A DNA stretch of 64,000 nt from CAMAVH01 sp964628235. GTDB taxonomy: Bacteria > Pseudomonadota > Alphaproteobacteria > SMXQ01. The stretch covers positions 15,565 to 79,564 of the forward strand of contig CAZVLU010000011.1 of assembly GCA_964628235.1 (NCBI GenBank). Direction: 5' to 3'. Positions 9,277 through 17,355 of the stretch are shown here, piece by piece. The notes beneath the pieces were generated by a model that did no database searches, was not told where the DNA came from, and worked only from the letters and a program-made list of their open reading frames with translations. The translations under genes and the position numbers were made by a program. The stretch's first letter is position 1, and the number at the start of each line of letters is the position of its first letter.

Positions 9277-9295
9277 TGTCCAATATTATTGGACA
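9277..9295. promoter_or_regulatory. 19-bp perfect palindrome, candidate operator of the Rieske operon
   Basis: TGTCCAATA and TATTGGACA flank a single T. It lies 32 bases after the lysR stop and 114 bases before the Rieske start, the only long gap in this stretch. The size and symmetry fit a dimeric repressor such as a GntR- or TetR-type protein. No such regulator gene is in the window. Confidence 0.55.
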
Positions 9296-9408
9296 ATAAT
9301 CCGGCATCGCTGCTTGCCAGCCACCACCGGCAGGTCAACACTGCAAGACAAGAACGAAGGCGCGGCCATCGTAGCGGCGCCCCCACAGCAGAGAGGAGAG
9401 TTGCCATC

Positions 9409-9774
9409 ATGGCAGAATGTTTCGTCGCCAAGGCGACCGAACTGAAAGACGGCGACCGCCGCATCGTCATCCACGGCGACCATGAGATCGGCGTGTTTCG
9501 CGACAAGGGCGAACTTTACGCCTACAGCAACTATTGCCTGCACCAGGGCGGCCCGGCTTGCGAGGGCTTGATCATCGCCAAGGTCGAGGAAAACCTGCGC
9601 CCCGACAAAACCAGCAAAGGCCTGATCTTCAATCCTGACGAAATGCATTTCGTCTGTCCGTGGCACGGCTACGAGTACGACATGAAGACCGGCGAATGCG
9701 CCAGCGACCGCAAGCTCAAGCTGCGCCGCTACGAGATCAAAACCAAGGGAGACGACCTCTATGTCGTCGTCTAA
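9409..9774 (+). CDS. Rieske-type [2Fe-2S] ferredoxin
   Basis: A 121-aa electron-transfer protein. Cys43-x-His45 (NYCLHQGG) and Cys83-x2-His86 (VCPWHGYEYD) are the four Rieske cluster ligands. The spacing between the two ligand pairs (37 residues between His45 and Cys83) is longer than the roughly 15-20 usual in Rieske ferredoxins, with an inserted charged segment at about 52-78. The ATG at 9409 follows GAGAGGAGAG at a proper distance; the open frame extends upstream but that part is not protein-like. It overlaps the next gene by 14 bases and lies in an apparent operon with an amidohydrolase. There is no oxygenase alpha subunit nearby, so its partner is unknown. Confidence 0.9.
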   Translation: MAECFVAKATELKDGDRRIVIHGDHEIGVFRDKGELYAYSNYCLHQGGPACEGLIIAKVEENLRPDKTSKGLIFNPDEMHFVCPWHGYEYDMKTGECASDRKLKLRRYEIKTKGDDLYVVV

Positions 9775-10192
9775 GACGGCAACCGCCAAGCGCAAGCCGG
9801 CCAAAGCTGCGGCGAGCAAGGCGACAGCCGGCAAGGCGGCGGCGAAATCCGCCACGCGCAAGGCAGCCCCATCGAAAAAATCCGCGGTTCCCGCCCTGGC
9901 CGTCGCCAGCAACAGCGTCGGCCCGCAAATGACCGAGCTGGCGGTGATCATCGAGAAAGCGATGCGTGCCGACGATCTATCGGCGATCCCGGCCGAGCCG
10001 TTGCAACAGCTGATCGCCGCCGTCGCCAAGGCCTATAGCGCCAAACGCGAAGCCGGCGAGCAATTCCATCCTGTGAGTCGTGCCGGACGCCTGACGCCGA
10101 CGGACATCATGGTGATGGCCAACGGCCTGCTGCGCTCCGGCAATCTGCAGATATTCGAGCTCGGCATGTGGCAGAGCTGGACCGGCGACTGA
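9761..10192 (+). CDS. Lys/Ala-rich N-terminal tail protein of unknown function
   Basis: A 143-aa protein. Residues 1 to about 45 are a lysine- and alanine-rich tail with repeated AKxxA units, similar in composition to histone H1-like or polycation linker segments. The remaining 95 residues form a compact helical-looking domain (MTELAVIIEKAMRADDL to the end, with LTPTDIMVMANGLLRSGNLQIFELGMW). I do not recognise the domain. The ATG at 9761 overlaps the Rieske stop by 14 bases and is preceded by AAGGGAG, so the two genes are translationally coupled. The last domain might be a small subunit or chaperone of the neighbouring enzyme; that is a guess from position only. Confidence 0.75.
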   Translation: MSSSKTATAKRKPAKAAASKATAGKAAAKSATRKAAPSKKSAVPALAVASNSVGPQMTELAVIIEKAMRADDLSAIPAEPLQQLIAAVAKAYSAKREAGEQFHPVSRAGRLTPTDIMVMANGLLRSGNLQIFELGMWQSWTGD

Positions 10193-10259
10193 CTTCACCG
10201 AACAGGCTTCACGAAGCAAAACCCGAAACGTCAACAGGACGAAAACGAGGGAGAGAGAC

Positions 10260-11498
10260 ATGGAATTGGTCAGCGATGGCGACCGCCGCGTATCGGTCGA
10301 TGAACTGAACACCACGAAATTGCTGTCGCACGCCGCGCAACAGGCGCGCCAGCGCAAATTCGACGACATCATGATCGTCGACGTGGACGCGCATCATTAC
10401 GAGAATGAGAACATGAACGAGATTCTTCCGTTCATGGAGAATGGCGTGCTCAAGCAGCTCGCCATGGCGGGCCGCGGCTTCGGCCGACGCATGCTGGTGC
10501 CTGGTCAGGTCGGCTATCAGGACATGGGCGGCCGCGTCCCGCGCTATCCGCTGCGCGGCTCCGAAAAGGTCCCAGCAGGCAGCCAACGCGACATCACGCT
10601 CGGCCTGCGCTGGATGGACGCCATGAGCGTCGATTACTCCTGCCTGTTCCCGACCGGCATGCTCAACATCGGTCTACATCCGCAGAAGGAGATGGAGTCC
10701 GATCTTTGCTGGGCCTACAACCGCTGGCTCACCGAAAAAGTGCTTCCCGAATCGGGCGGCCGCATCTTCTCGATGCTGACGATCCCTTTCCAGGATCCGG
10801 ACGAGGCGCTGCGCCACGTCGAGACTTTCGGCGAATGCAAAGGCGTGACAGGCTTCATGGTCACCACCGTGCGCCACAACCCGGTGCACGACAACTGCTA
10901 CATGAAGGTCTACTCCGCCATGCAGGAGCGCGGCCTGACGCTCTCGTTCCATTCGGGGCCGAATTGGGGCGAGTCGGTGTTCAAGACCTGCAACCGATTC
11001 ATCTCGGTCCACGCTCTCGGCTTCACCTTCTACAACATCCTGCATCTCACCAACTGGGTCGTGAACGGCATGGGCGAGCGCTTCCCCAAGCTGCCGGTCG
11101 TCTGGATCGAAGCCGGCCTCGCTTGGGTGCCCTTCCTGATGCAGCGCCTCGACCACGAATACATGATGCGCTCGTCGGAATGCCCGTTGCTGAAGAAGAA
11201 GCCGTCGGACTATATGCGCGACATGTACTACTCGTCGCAGCCGATGGAAGTGCAGGACATGAAGGCGATGGAATGCACCTTCCGCATGATGAACGCGGAA
11301 ACCCAGTTGCTCTACTCGTCGGACTATCCGCACTGGGACTTCGACTTGCCGAGCACGATCTCCGACCTGCCCTTCCTCAGCGAGAAGGCCAAGCACAACA
11401 TCCTCGGCGGCAATGCCGCGCGCCTCTTCAAGCTGCCGCCGCGCAACGAAAAACAGAAAGAGAACCTCAAGCGCTTCGGCAATCTCGTGACGGCGTAA
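10260..11498 (+). CDS. Amidohydrolase_2 family metal-dependent hydrolase or decarboxylase
   Basis: A 412-aa cytoplasmic TIM-barrel protein of the Amidohydrolase_2 group, which includes nonoxidative decarboxylases of hydroxybenzoates and related acids as well as hydrolases. VDVDAHHYE (40-48) takes the place of the first metal-binding motif, SFHSGPNW lies mid-protein, and SSDYPHWD near 358 carries the conserved C-terminal aspartate. GAGGGAGAGA precedes the ATG. The gene is 67 bases after the Lys/Ala-rich gene and ends at a strong terminator, closing a three-gene operon with the Rieske ferredoxin. The substrate is unknown; the company of UbiD, molybdenum hydroxylases and carboxylate receptors suggests an aromatic or heteroaromatic acid. 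Confidence 0.88.
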   Translation: MELVSDGDRRVSVDELNTTKLLSHAAQQARQRKFDDIMIVDVDAHHYENENMNEILPFMENGVLKQLAMAGRGFGRRMLVPGQVGYQDMGGRVPRYPLRGSEKVPAGSQRDITLGLRWMDAMSVDYSCLFPTGMLNIGLHPQKEMESDLCWAYNRWLTEKVLPESGGRIFSMLTIPFQDPDEALRHVETFGECKGVTGFMVTTVRHNPVHDNCYMKVYSAMQERGLTLSFHSGPNWGESVFKTCNRFISVHALGFTFYNILHLTNWVVNGMGERFPKLPVVWIEAGLAWVPFLMQRLDHEYMMRSSECPLLKKKPSDYMRDMYYSSQPMEVQDMKAMECTFRMMNAETQLLYSSDYPHWDFDLPSTISDLPFLSEKAKHNILGGNAARLFKLPPRNEKQKENLKRFGNLVTA

Positions 11499-11521
11499 GA
11501 TCGTTCTGGCAGACGACAAAT

Positions 11522-11554
11522 AAGCGCCGTAGGACACTGCGGCGCTTTTTTATT
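11522..11554 (+). terminator. Terminator of the Rieske-amidohydrolase operon
   Basis: AAGCGCCG (11522-11529) pairs perfectly with CGGCGCTT (11540-11547), followed by a T-rich tract. It is 24 bases after the amidohydrolase stop. Confidence 0.9.
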
Positions 11555-11574
11555 TTCGACATCTCAAGCGCTCG

Positions 11575-12069
11575 CTAGTTCCAGATCTTCTCGAGCAGCA
11601 GCGTGAGGATGCCGGAGATCGGCGGCAGGCATGACGCCGCGATCAAACGGTTGATGACGAAGCGGCGGCCCATCATCGGCCATTCGAACATAATGACGCG
11701 CTGAAAGCCGAGCACCGACCAAGCGGTGAGAAAGGTGACGAGCGCCGGCAAGCCCGCGCCCGCCTTCGACAGCGCGACGATGATCGGGAAGGTGATGATC
11801 GGGCCGCCCGGCGTGAAACCGCCGATGACCCAGGCGATTAGGATTCCGCGCATGCCCGACTCGCCGCCGATCAGATGCGAGATCGTCTCTTGCGGCAGGA
11901 TTTGGCCGAGGAATCCCGCCGCGAGCAGGGCCAGCGCCACGCGCGGCGCGTTCTGCATGATCAGTTCGAAAGAGGCTTTGAGGCCGGGCGCGAGCAAGTT
12001 CTTCGGGTGACGCCAGGCGATGAACATCAGCACCAGCGCGCCGCCCCCCATGAAGATCAAGCTACCCAC
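11575..12069 (-). CDS. YraQ/ArsP-type permease, second half
   Basis: A 164-aa membrane protein with about four hydrophobic segments. It contains GGFTPGGPIITFPI, the glycine- and proline-rich motif of the YraQ (DUF318, ArsP_1) permease family, and LGFQRVIMFEWPMMG. Family members are usually single proteins of about 300 aa; here the function seems split, because the gene before it encodes a second protein with the same motif. The two reading frames overlap by 8 bases, pointing to coupled translation and a heterodimer. Known ArsP proteins export organoarsenicals, but most relatives have no assigned substrate. Confidence 0.85.
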   Translation of the reverse strand: MGSLIFMGGGALVLMFIAWRHPKNLLAPGLKASFELIMQNAPRVALALLAAGFLGQILPQETISHLIGGESGMRGILIAWVIGGFTPGGPIITFPIIVALSKAGAGLPALVTFLTAWSVLGFQRVIMFEWPMMGRRFVINRLIAASCLPPISGILTLLLEKIWN

Positions 12070-12739
12070 GGCGGTCGCCCTCGCCCAGGCCGCTCTTATC
12101 GTTGCTGGGGCCGTTGAGCGTCGCCGCTTGCTCCGCCGAGGCTTCCTTCACGGCCTCTTGCAGCCGCCCCTCTTCTGCCGGCGTGTCGGTGCGCGCCGGC
12201 AAGCCCGGCAGCAAGCGCGCGAGATAGCCGGCGATCAACGGCAGCGGCAGGTTGGCGAGCGAACGCATGACGGCGAAATCCATGCCCATCAGCGGGATCT
12301 CCCACACCATGACGCGCTGAAAACCAAGCAAGGCCCAGGAGGTCAGATAAGCGACCAGCGCGCCGCGATCGGCGCCCGCCATGTACAGCGCGAGGACGAA
12401 CGGAAATGAGGTGATCGGGCCGCCCGGCGTCAGCGCGCCGGCGACCGTGGCGATGACGAGGCCGCGCCATCCCGATTGCTCGCCGACCCAATGGGCCACC
12501 TTGTCGCGCGGCAGCAGCACCTGGGCGAAGCCGGCGACGATCATCGCGAGAAGAATGCGCGGCGAGATATAGATGAGAAGTTCGAGATCGTGGCGGAAGG
12601 CTTCGATCAGCGCGTCGTAGCCCTCGAGCCACCAGCAGGCGGCGGCGGCGACGATCGTCATGGCGACGAACATCCAGAACGTCCGATCGAACATTCGGGA
12701 CGCCAGAGAGCCGGATCGTTGACGAGGTTCTTTTGCCAT
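12062..12739 (-). CDS. YraQ/ArsP-type permease, first half
   Basis: A 225-aa membrane protein with about five hydrophobic segments. It carries AGALTPGGPITSFPF and LGFQRVMVWEIPLMG, closely matching the motifs of the downstream 164-aa protein, so the pair looks like an ancestral duplication kept as two chains. The C-terminal 35 residues are hydrophilic and probably cytoplasmic. I set the start at MAKEPRQR (ATG at 12739); an in-frame start at 12772 gives 11 more residues and cannot be excluded, because neither has a clear ribosome site. No metal regulator or arsenic gene lies nearby. Confidence 0.83.
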   Translation of the reverse strand: MAKEPRQRSGSLASRMFDRTFWMFVAMTIVAAAACWWLEGYDALIEAFRHDLELLIYISPRILLAMIVAGFAQVLLPRDKVAHWVGEQSGWRGLVIATVAGALTPGGPITSFPFVLALYMAGADRGALVAYLTSWALLGFQRVMVWEIPLMGMDFAVMRSLANLPLPLIAGYLARLLPGLPARTDTPAEEGRLQEAVKEASAEQAATLNGPSNDKSGLGEGDRRG

Positions 12740-12848
12740 GACACGCGCAAGCGACGGAAGGTGCAGCGACAATACAGCAATTGCCGTTGCGAAAAGAACA
12801 GCCTCTGCGAAAAGCGTGCCGAACGCGCGTCAGAAATGCGCAAAAAGA

Positions 12849-12872
12849 AAGGGCGCCGTCGCCGGCGCCCTT
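12849..12872 (-). terminator. Terminator of the UbiD gene at 12897
   Basis: AAGGGCGCCG (12849-12858) pairs with CGGCGCCCTT (12863-12872). On the - strand it is followed by TTTCTTTTT. It is 24 bases after the UbiD stop. Confidence 0.85.
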
Positions 12873-12896
12873 CCCTGTTTCAGTCCGTGGACCGAC

Positions 12897-14378
12897 TTAC
12901 TTGCCGAGCAAATGGCCCCACTTGGCGTGGGTCTTCGCCGCCAGCTCAGGCGACGATTCCGCCACCGGCGGGAATTCGTCCTTCCACTCGAACGGACGGC
13001 AAGCGTCGACGATCGCGCGCGAGTTGAAGTTGTCGCCCGCCTGCTTGCGCGGATCGAGAGCGCCCGACCAAGCGCGGCGGGTGATGTCGATGTCCTCGAT
13101 CGGATCGCAACGCGAGGCCATGGCCCAGGTCACGTCCCACAGGTTGGACGGATCGATGTCCTCGTCGACCACGATGGACCAGCGGCCCAGGTAGTTGCCG
13201 GCGTGGACGTTGCAGCAGAGCTGCGCGGCCTGACGCGAGTGGCCCGGATAGGCCTGCTTGATCGAGATCACGTTGAACAAGCGGCCGCCGCCGTTCTGGT
13301 GGCACCACACGCCCTGCACGCCGGGAAGGCCGGCGGCTTCGACCTGGTCCCACACCAGCGCCGACTTGATGACCGACTTGGACATCGTGTAGTCGGACGG
13401 CGGACGGCCCGGACGCGCCATCGTGATGATCGGATCGTTGCGGTAGTAGACGCGCTTGATCTTGACCACGTTGTCGGGACGGACGGACGAGGCGTAGTAG
13501 CCGGTCCATTCGCCGAACGGGCCTTCCGGACGCAGATCGTCGGGCGAGATTTCGCCTTCGAGGACGATTTCGCCGTGGGCCGGAATCGGCAGGCCGTGCA
13601 GCTCGCTCTTGAGCATGTCGAACGGCTTGCCGCGATGGCCGGCGGCGTAAGCGAACTCGGAGGTGCCGTACTGGATTTCGTTGCCGGCGGCGAGGAACAT
13701 GAGCGGGTCATGGCCGACGCTGATGGCGACCGGGCACGGCTTGCCCATCTTGAAGTACTTTTCGCGGATCAGGCGGCCGTGCTTGCCGGGGCTCATCCAC
13801 AGGCCGACGGTGTTCTTGTCATGCACCATGACGCGGTAGGTGCCGCAGTTCACCCAGTCGGAGTCCGGGTCCTTCATGATGATGCAGTCGCCGGTGCCGA
13901 TGTAGCGGCCGCCGTCGAGCTCATGCAGGAAAGGCACGGGGAACTTGAAGATGTCGACGTCGCCGTCGCGATCGACGTTCTCGAGGATCGGGCCGGTGTT
14001 GACGAAGCGCGAGGGGATCGTCTTGAAGTCCTTCATGCGGTCGCGATAGGCGCGCACGACATCCATCGGCCCCTTCGGCTCGGGCAGGCCGAGCGTCATG
14101 GCGAGACGGTTCGGCGACGCGGTCATGCCCGACAGGATGCGGAAGCCCTTGGGATAGCCAGGAATGTTGTCGAACAGAATCGCCGGCGGGTTTTCCGGGG
14201 TCGCGTGATAGATCATCTCGGCGATGGCGCCGATTTCGAGGTTCCAATCCGCCCCGTCGACCTTCTGCAGTTCGCCCAAGGCGTCGGCGCGGGTCAACCA
14301 CTCGCGCAGATCCTCATGCGGAGTGTCGTACTTGGTCTTCTTGGCCGTCTTCACGTCCGTGTCTTTCGTCTGTGCCAC
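12897..14378 (-). CDS. UbiD-family prenyl-FMN-dependent decarboxylase
   Basis: A 493-aa cytoplasmic (de)carboxylase. The GTG at 14378 (MAQTKDTDVK) is chosen over the much longer open frame because AGAGAG precedes it and the added upstream residues are arginine-rich junk. Residues matching those of the fungal homologue Fdc1 can be found: Asn177 and Arg182 in NCGTYR (Asn168, Arg173 in Fdc1), and Glu285 and Glu290 in EGPFGEWTGYY (Glu277, Glu282). Thus the Arg-Glu-Glu catalytic set and cofactor site look intact. UbiX for the cofactor is at 5973. The gene is monocistronic, with its own terminator and a 460-base upstream gap. The substrate is probably an aromatic or alpha,beta-unsaturated acid. Confidence 0.94.
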   Translation of the reverse strand: MAQTKDTDVKTAKKTKYDTPHEDLREWLTRADALGELQKVDGADWNLEIGAIAEMIYHATPENPPAILFDNIPGYPKGFRILSGMTASPNRLAMTLGLPEPKGPMDVVRAYRDRMKDFKTIPSRFVNTGPILENVDRDGDVDIFKFPVPFLHELDGGRYIGTGDCIIMKDPDSDWVNCGTYRVMVHDKNTVGLWMSPGKHGRLIREKYFKMGKPCPVAISVGHDPLMFLAAGNEIQYGTSEFAYAAGHRGKPFDMLKSELHGLPIPAHGEIVLEGEISPDDLRPEGPFGEWTGYYASSVRPDNVVKIKRVYYRNDPIITMARPGRPPSDYTMSKSVIKSALVWDQVEAAGLPGVQGVWCHQNGGGRLFNVISIKQAYPGHSRQAAQLCCNVHAGNYLGRWSIVVDEDIDPSNLWDVTWAMASRCDPIEDIDITRRAWSGALDPRKQAGDNFNSRAIVDACRPFEWKDEFPPVAESSPELAAKTHAKWGHLLGK

Positions 14379-14842
14379 TGTGTCGCTCTCTTCGTTCGAG
14401 GAACTGGTGACGGGCCGAGGCGTACGCCTCTCGCTCCCACCGAACCGCCGATGGCGGTGAAGTCTGTCTCCGCGCGCCGCGCCGGCAACTTGCCGTACGG
14501 CCCGATCTAACATGAACGGCTTAGAACATGTGCCTCAGCCGCCGTGCCTGGGCTTCGCCGGATAAACCGGCCTCGCCTCTTCTCAACGCGGGGTCGTTCG
14601 CTAATTACCAAACCGGGCGGCTAAAAACAAAACCATAATGCCTAGCTAGCTATACCGTTTCGATTTATGAGCGATATGTCACAAAAGGGTGCCGATTCGC
14701 CTGTTCGCCCGGCAAAATCACAATTGCGAGCGCTTCTTAAGATGCGTTCGCCCGCGCAATAAAATGACCGTTCTCGCTGCCTCATGGCCGAATGCAAAGC
14801 GAGGGGCGGAACCGGGACGCCCGGCCCCGCCCAATCCGTCGC
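14379..14842. other. Intergenic control region upstream of UbiD
   Basis: These 464 bases have no gene. The AT-richer part at 14590-14720, with CCTAGCTAGCTATACC, is the likely promoter area for the - strand UbiD gene. The end at 14804-14832 holds the terminator of the next receptor gene. A small stem (GCCGG/CCGGC) is at 14557-14571. No tRNA or small ORF was recognised. Confidence 0.5.
14804..14832 (-). terminator. Terminator-like hairpin after the Bug receptor at 14843
   Basis: In the - strand RNA a 13-bp stem forms between 14832-14820 and 14816-14804, including two G-U pairs. It starts 11 bases after the receptor stop. The following sequence is not T-rich, so it may act as a 3' end stabiliser rather than an efficient terminator. 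Confidence 0.55.
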
Positions 14843-15889
14843 TCAGTTGTACTTCTTCGTCAAAACATGCGCGATACGCTCGCGACGCTCCGGCGTGATA
14901 TCGCCGACGAGGCCGATGGCCGTCTTCTTCGCCACATCCGAATCGATGTAATCGACATAACGGTCCTTCTTGTTCATGTCCGCGACGAAGGCGGGATCGG
15001 TCAGAACCTCCTTGATCTTGGCGCGCATGAAGTCGAGCCGGTCGGCCGGGACGCCCGGCGTGGTCAGCAGCACGCGGCCGAGCTTGTCGAGCGCGCCGCG
15101 GAAGTCGATCCAGAACGCCTGCTCGTCGGTCAATTTCACCATGTCGAAGATCGTCGGCAGGTCCTTGAAGTACTGCGAGCGGTCGCGGCTCATGTTGGCC
15201 ACGGCGCGCGCCTGGCCGCTGCTGACGTAATTGTTGGCCGAGGTATCCGACACGAAGACCGAGTCGGTCTCGCCGCGGAACACCGACAACGCCGCTTCGC
15301 TGCTGCCCTTATAGCCGATGATCAGCTTGCACTTGAGCTGCAACGCTTCGCAGGTGACGGCGCCGCCGTCGGACAAGCCATCGGTCGGGCCGCTGCCGGC
15401 CCAGGTGATCGGCCGGTTCAGTTTCTGCGCGTCTTGCGGCGTCTTGATCGGGCTATCGGGCTTGACCAGCCAGAGCCACGGCGAAGCGCTGACGATGCCG
15501 TAATATTCGAACTTGGCGAGATCGTAGCGCGCATTGTCCTGGCCGAGCACCTGGCCGAGACCGGCCGCGGTGCCATTGGCCAGAGTCATCTGCAAGCCGT
15601 CGGGCGTCGCGGTGTAGAGACGGTTGAGCGAGGTCAGCGAGCCGGCGCCCGGCTGATTCTCGACGATCACGGTGGCGCCGATGGCCTTCTCGAGCTGCGG
15701 CGCGATAAAGCGCGCGTAGGCGTCGTAGCCGCCGCCCGGGCCGAAGCCGACGATGATCTTCACCGTCTTGCCCTTGTAGAACTCGGCGGCGGACTGCGCC
15801 GCGACAGGCGAGATGGCCGCGGCGCCGGCGAGCAGCAGCGCGGTGGGCAGAATGGCGCGCAGCGCGCGCCGCATGAAAGTGGCGGTCAT
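14843..15889 (-). CDS. Tripartite tricarboxylate transporter receptor (TctC/Bug family)
   Basis: A 348-aa periplasmic carboxylate receptor. A signal peptide occupies about 1-31, ending at SPVAAQS. The ligand-binding loop FGPGGGYDAYAR, then VENQPGAGS, and VFRGETDS follow in family order. GGGAG lies eight bases before the ATG at 15889. It is closest to the receptor encoded at 16179 (same GFGPGGGYDAYAR, IGATVIVENQPGAG and ASPW segments) and clearly different from the one at 17491, so the three adjacent receptor genes are one duplicated pair plus a more distant member. There is no permease gene in the group; the only one in the window is at 3259. Confidence 0.93.
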   Translation of the reverse strand: MTATFMRRALRAILPTALLLAGAAAISPVAAQSAAEFYKGKTVKIIVGFGPGGGYDAYARFIAPQLEKAIGATVIVENQPGAGSLTSLNRLYTATPDGLQMTLANGTAAGLGQVLGQDNARYDLAKFEYYGIVSASPWLWLVKPDSPIKTPQDAQKLNRPITWAGSGPTDGLSDGGAVTCEALQLKCKLIIGYKGSSEAALSVFRGETDSVFVSDTSANNYVSSGQARAVANMSRDRSQYFKDLPTIFDMVKLTDEQAFWIDFRGALDKLGRVLLTTPGVPADRLDFMRAKIKEVLTDPAFVADMNKKDRYVDYIDSDVAKKTAIGLVGDITPERRERIAHVLTKKYN

Positions 15890-16058
15890 AGAAGTCTCCC
15901 AATTTGTCCGGCCGATTTCGGCTCGGTTTTTCCCGTGGCGACGTGATGGCCGCCTTGCCTCATCTAGAAGACTATCACCGTCGCCCGCCCGGTCAATCGC
16001 GCGCTACGCCGAGAAAAGCGCACAATTGCCCGCATAACATGAAAATGAGCATGAAAAA

Positions 16059-16082
16059 GGGGATGCGGTTTCCCGCATCCCC
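16059..16082 (-). terminator. Terminator after the Bug receptor at 16179
   Basis: GGGGATGCGG (16059-16068) pairs perfectly with CCGCATCCCC (16073-16082) around TTTC. On the - strand it is followed by TTTTT. It is about 97 bases after the stop, with the TTACGC repeats between. Confidence 0.85.
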
Positions 16083-16086
16083 GATC

Positions 16087-16135
16087 TTACGCTTACGCTT
16101 TACTGTTACGCGTGATGTTACGCTTACGCTACGCA
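16087..16135. repeat. Cluster of TTACGC hexamers
   Basis: TTACGC occurs at 16087, 16093, 16106, 16118 and 16124. The 13-mer TTACGCTTACGCT is present twice (16087-16099 and 16118-16130), 31 bases apart. It lies in the 3' untranslated region of the receptor gene at 16179, just before its terminator. No function can be assigned. Confidence 0.6.
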
Positions 16136-16178
16136 CGGGCGCTTGCGCGCCCTCATCGCCAAACCCGATACGCTGGAC

Positions 16179-17243
16179 TTAGCGGTACTTCTTCAGGACC
16201 ACGTCGATGACGCGCTTCTGCTGCTCCGGCGTAATGTTGCCGACGCTGGTCGCGATCTTCATGGTCTCTTCCGGGCCGATGTAATCGACATAGCGTTGGG
16301 TCTTTTCGCCTTCGGCGATCAGGGCCTTGTCGGTCAGCACCTTCTTCGTCGCGGCTTGCATGAACGCCAAACGATCCTTCGGCGTGTTCGGCGTCATGAC
16401 CAGCACGCGGCCGAGCGCGTCGAGGTTCGAGCGGAAATCGAACCACCACTCCTGATCGGGCGTCAGCTTCGTCGCCTCGAACACGGTCGGCGTGTCGGGC
16501 AGGAAGCGCGAGCGCTTGCGGCCGATTGTGGTGACGGCAACGGCCTGGCCCGACTTCACATAGTTGGCGGCGGTCGAGTCGGAGGTGATGATCGAGTCCA
16601 TCTCGCCGCGGAACACGGCGATGGCCGCTTCGTTGCTGCCTTGATAGGCGATCACGACTTTGCAATTCATGCCGAGCGCTTCGCAGGTCATGGCGGCGCC
16701 GTCGGACAGACCGCCGGTCGGGCCGGAGCCGGCCCAGCGGTTGACCTCTTTACTGTTCAGGAAATCGGCGACGGTCTTGCGCTTGCCGTCGACCGCGACT
16801 TGCCACACCCACGGCGAAGCGCTGACGATGCCGAGATAATCCATCTTGGCCAGGTCATAACGCACGTTCGGCGTCTCGAGGATCTGATCGACGCCGGCTG
16901 CGGTGCCGTTGACAAGCATCATCTGCAGACCGTCGGGCTGCGCCATGGCGATGCGATTGATGGCGATGAGGCCGCCGGCGCCCGGCTGATTTTCGACGAT
17001 CACCGTCGCGCCGATTTCCTTCTCGAGGTAAGGCGCGATCATGCGCGCGTAAGCGTCATAACCGCCGCCCGGACCGAAGCCGACGACGATGCGGAGAGTC
17101 TTGCCCTTATAGAACGCGGCAGCGTCTTGCGCCCAAGCCGGGCTGGTCGCGGCCGGCGTGAAGGACAGGGCCGTCGCCACGGCGAAAGCCGCAGTGGCAG
17201 GCAGCATGGCGCGCCAAGCGCGCGCGATGATGGAAGCTTGCAT
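16179..17243 (-). CDS. Tripartite tricarboxylate transporter receptor (TctC/Bug family) with a structured leader
   Basis: A 354-aa periplasmic carboxylate receptor. The start is MQASIIARAW at 17243, with AGGAG seven bases before it. The signal peptide ends near TSPAWAQ (about residue 39). The family segments GFGPGGGYDAYAR, VENQPGAGG and VFRGEMDS are all present, and the protein closely resembles the one at 14843. An intrinsic terminator sits two bases before the ribosome site, and a long inverted repeat lies further upstream, so expression may be controlled by transcription attenuation. An in-frame ATG at 17345 would read straight through this leader, but the sequence it adds is not signal-peptide-like. 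Confidence 0.93.
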   Translation of the reverse strand: MQASIIARAWRAMLPATAAFAVATALSFTPAATSPAWAQDAAAFYKGKTLRIVVGFGPGGGYDAYARMIAPYLEKEIGATVIVENQPGAGGLIAINRIAMAQPDGLQMMLVNGTAAGVDQILETPNVRYDLAKMDYLGIVSASPWVWQVAVDGKRKTVADFLNSKEVNRWAGSGPTGGLSDGAAMTCEALGMNCKVVIAYQGSNEAAIAVFRGEMDSIITSDSTAANYVKSGQAVAVTTIGRKRSRFLPDTPTVFEATKLTPDQEWWFDFRSNLDALGRVLVMTPNTPKDRLAFMQAATKKVLTDKALIAEGEKTQRYVDYIGPEETMKIATSVGNITPEQQKRVIDVVLKKYR

Positions 17244-17263
17244 ACGAGACTCCTGAATAAAAA

Positions 17264-17285
17264 AGGCCCTCGCAATGGAGGGCCT
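17264..17285 (-). terminator. Intrinsic terminator abutting the ribosome site of the receptor gene at 16179
   Basis: On the - strand AGGCCCTC and GAGGGCCT form a perfect 8-bp stem with loop CATTGC, followed by T6-A-TT and then, two bases on, the AGGAG ribosome site. It may be a late terminator for the receptor gene at 17491 (206 bases upstream) or an attenuator for the gene at 16179. Confidence 0.75.
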
Positions 17286-17348
17286 AGGACGGTTCGCCGT
17301 AGTGGGCTGAAGCTCGGGGGGAAGCCAGCCGGGGCGAACCGTCATAGG
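17283..17348 (-). promoter_or_regulatory. Long inverted repeat in the leader of the receptor gene at 16179
   Basis: Bases 17283-17298 pair with 17333-17348 over 16 positions with one mismatch (11 perfect at GACGGTTCGCC/GGCGAACCGTC). It overlaps the terminator stem by three bases, so the two structures may compete. This is the layout of an attenuator or riboswitch expression platform, but no known riboswitch class is recognised. Confidence 0.5.
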
Positions 17349-17355
17349 AGATCGT

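Noticed and set aside
12738..14510. A 590-codon + strand open frame opposite the UbiD gene
   Set aside because: It is the antisense shadow of UbiD: high GC keeps the opposite strand open. The translation has long Arg/His/Ala runs and no family motif, while the - strand has full catalytic motifs.
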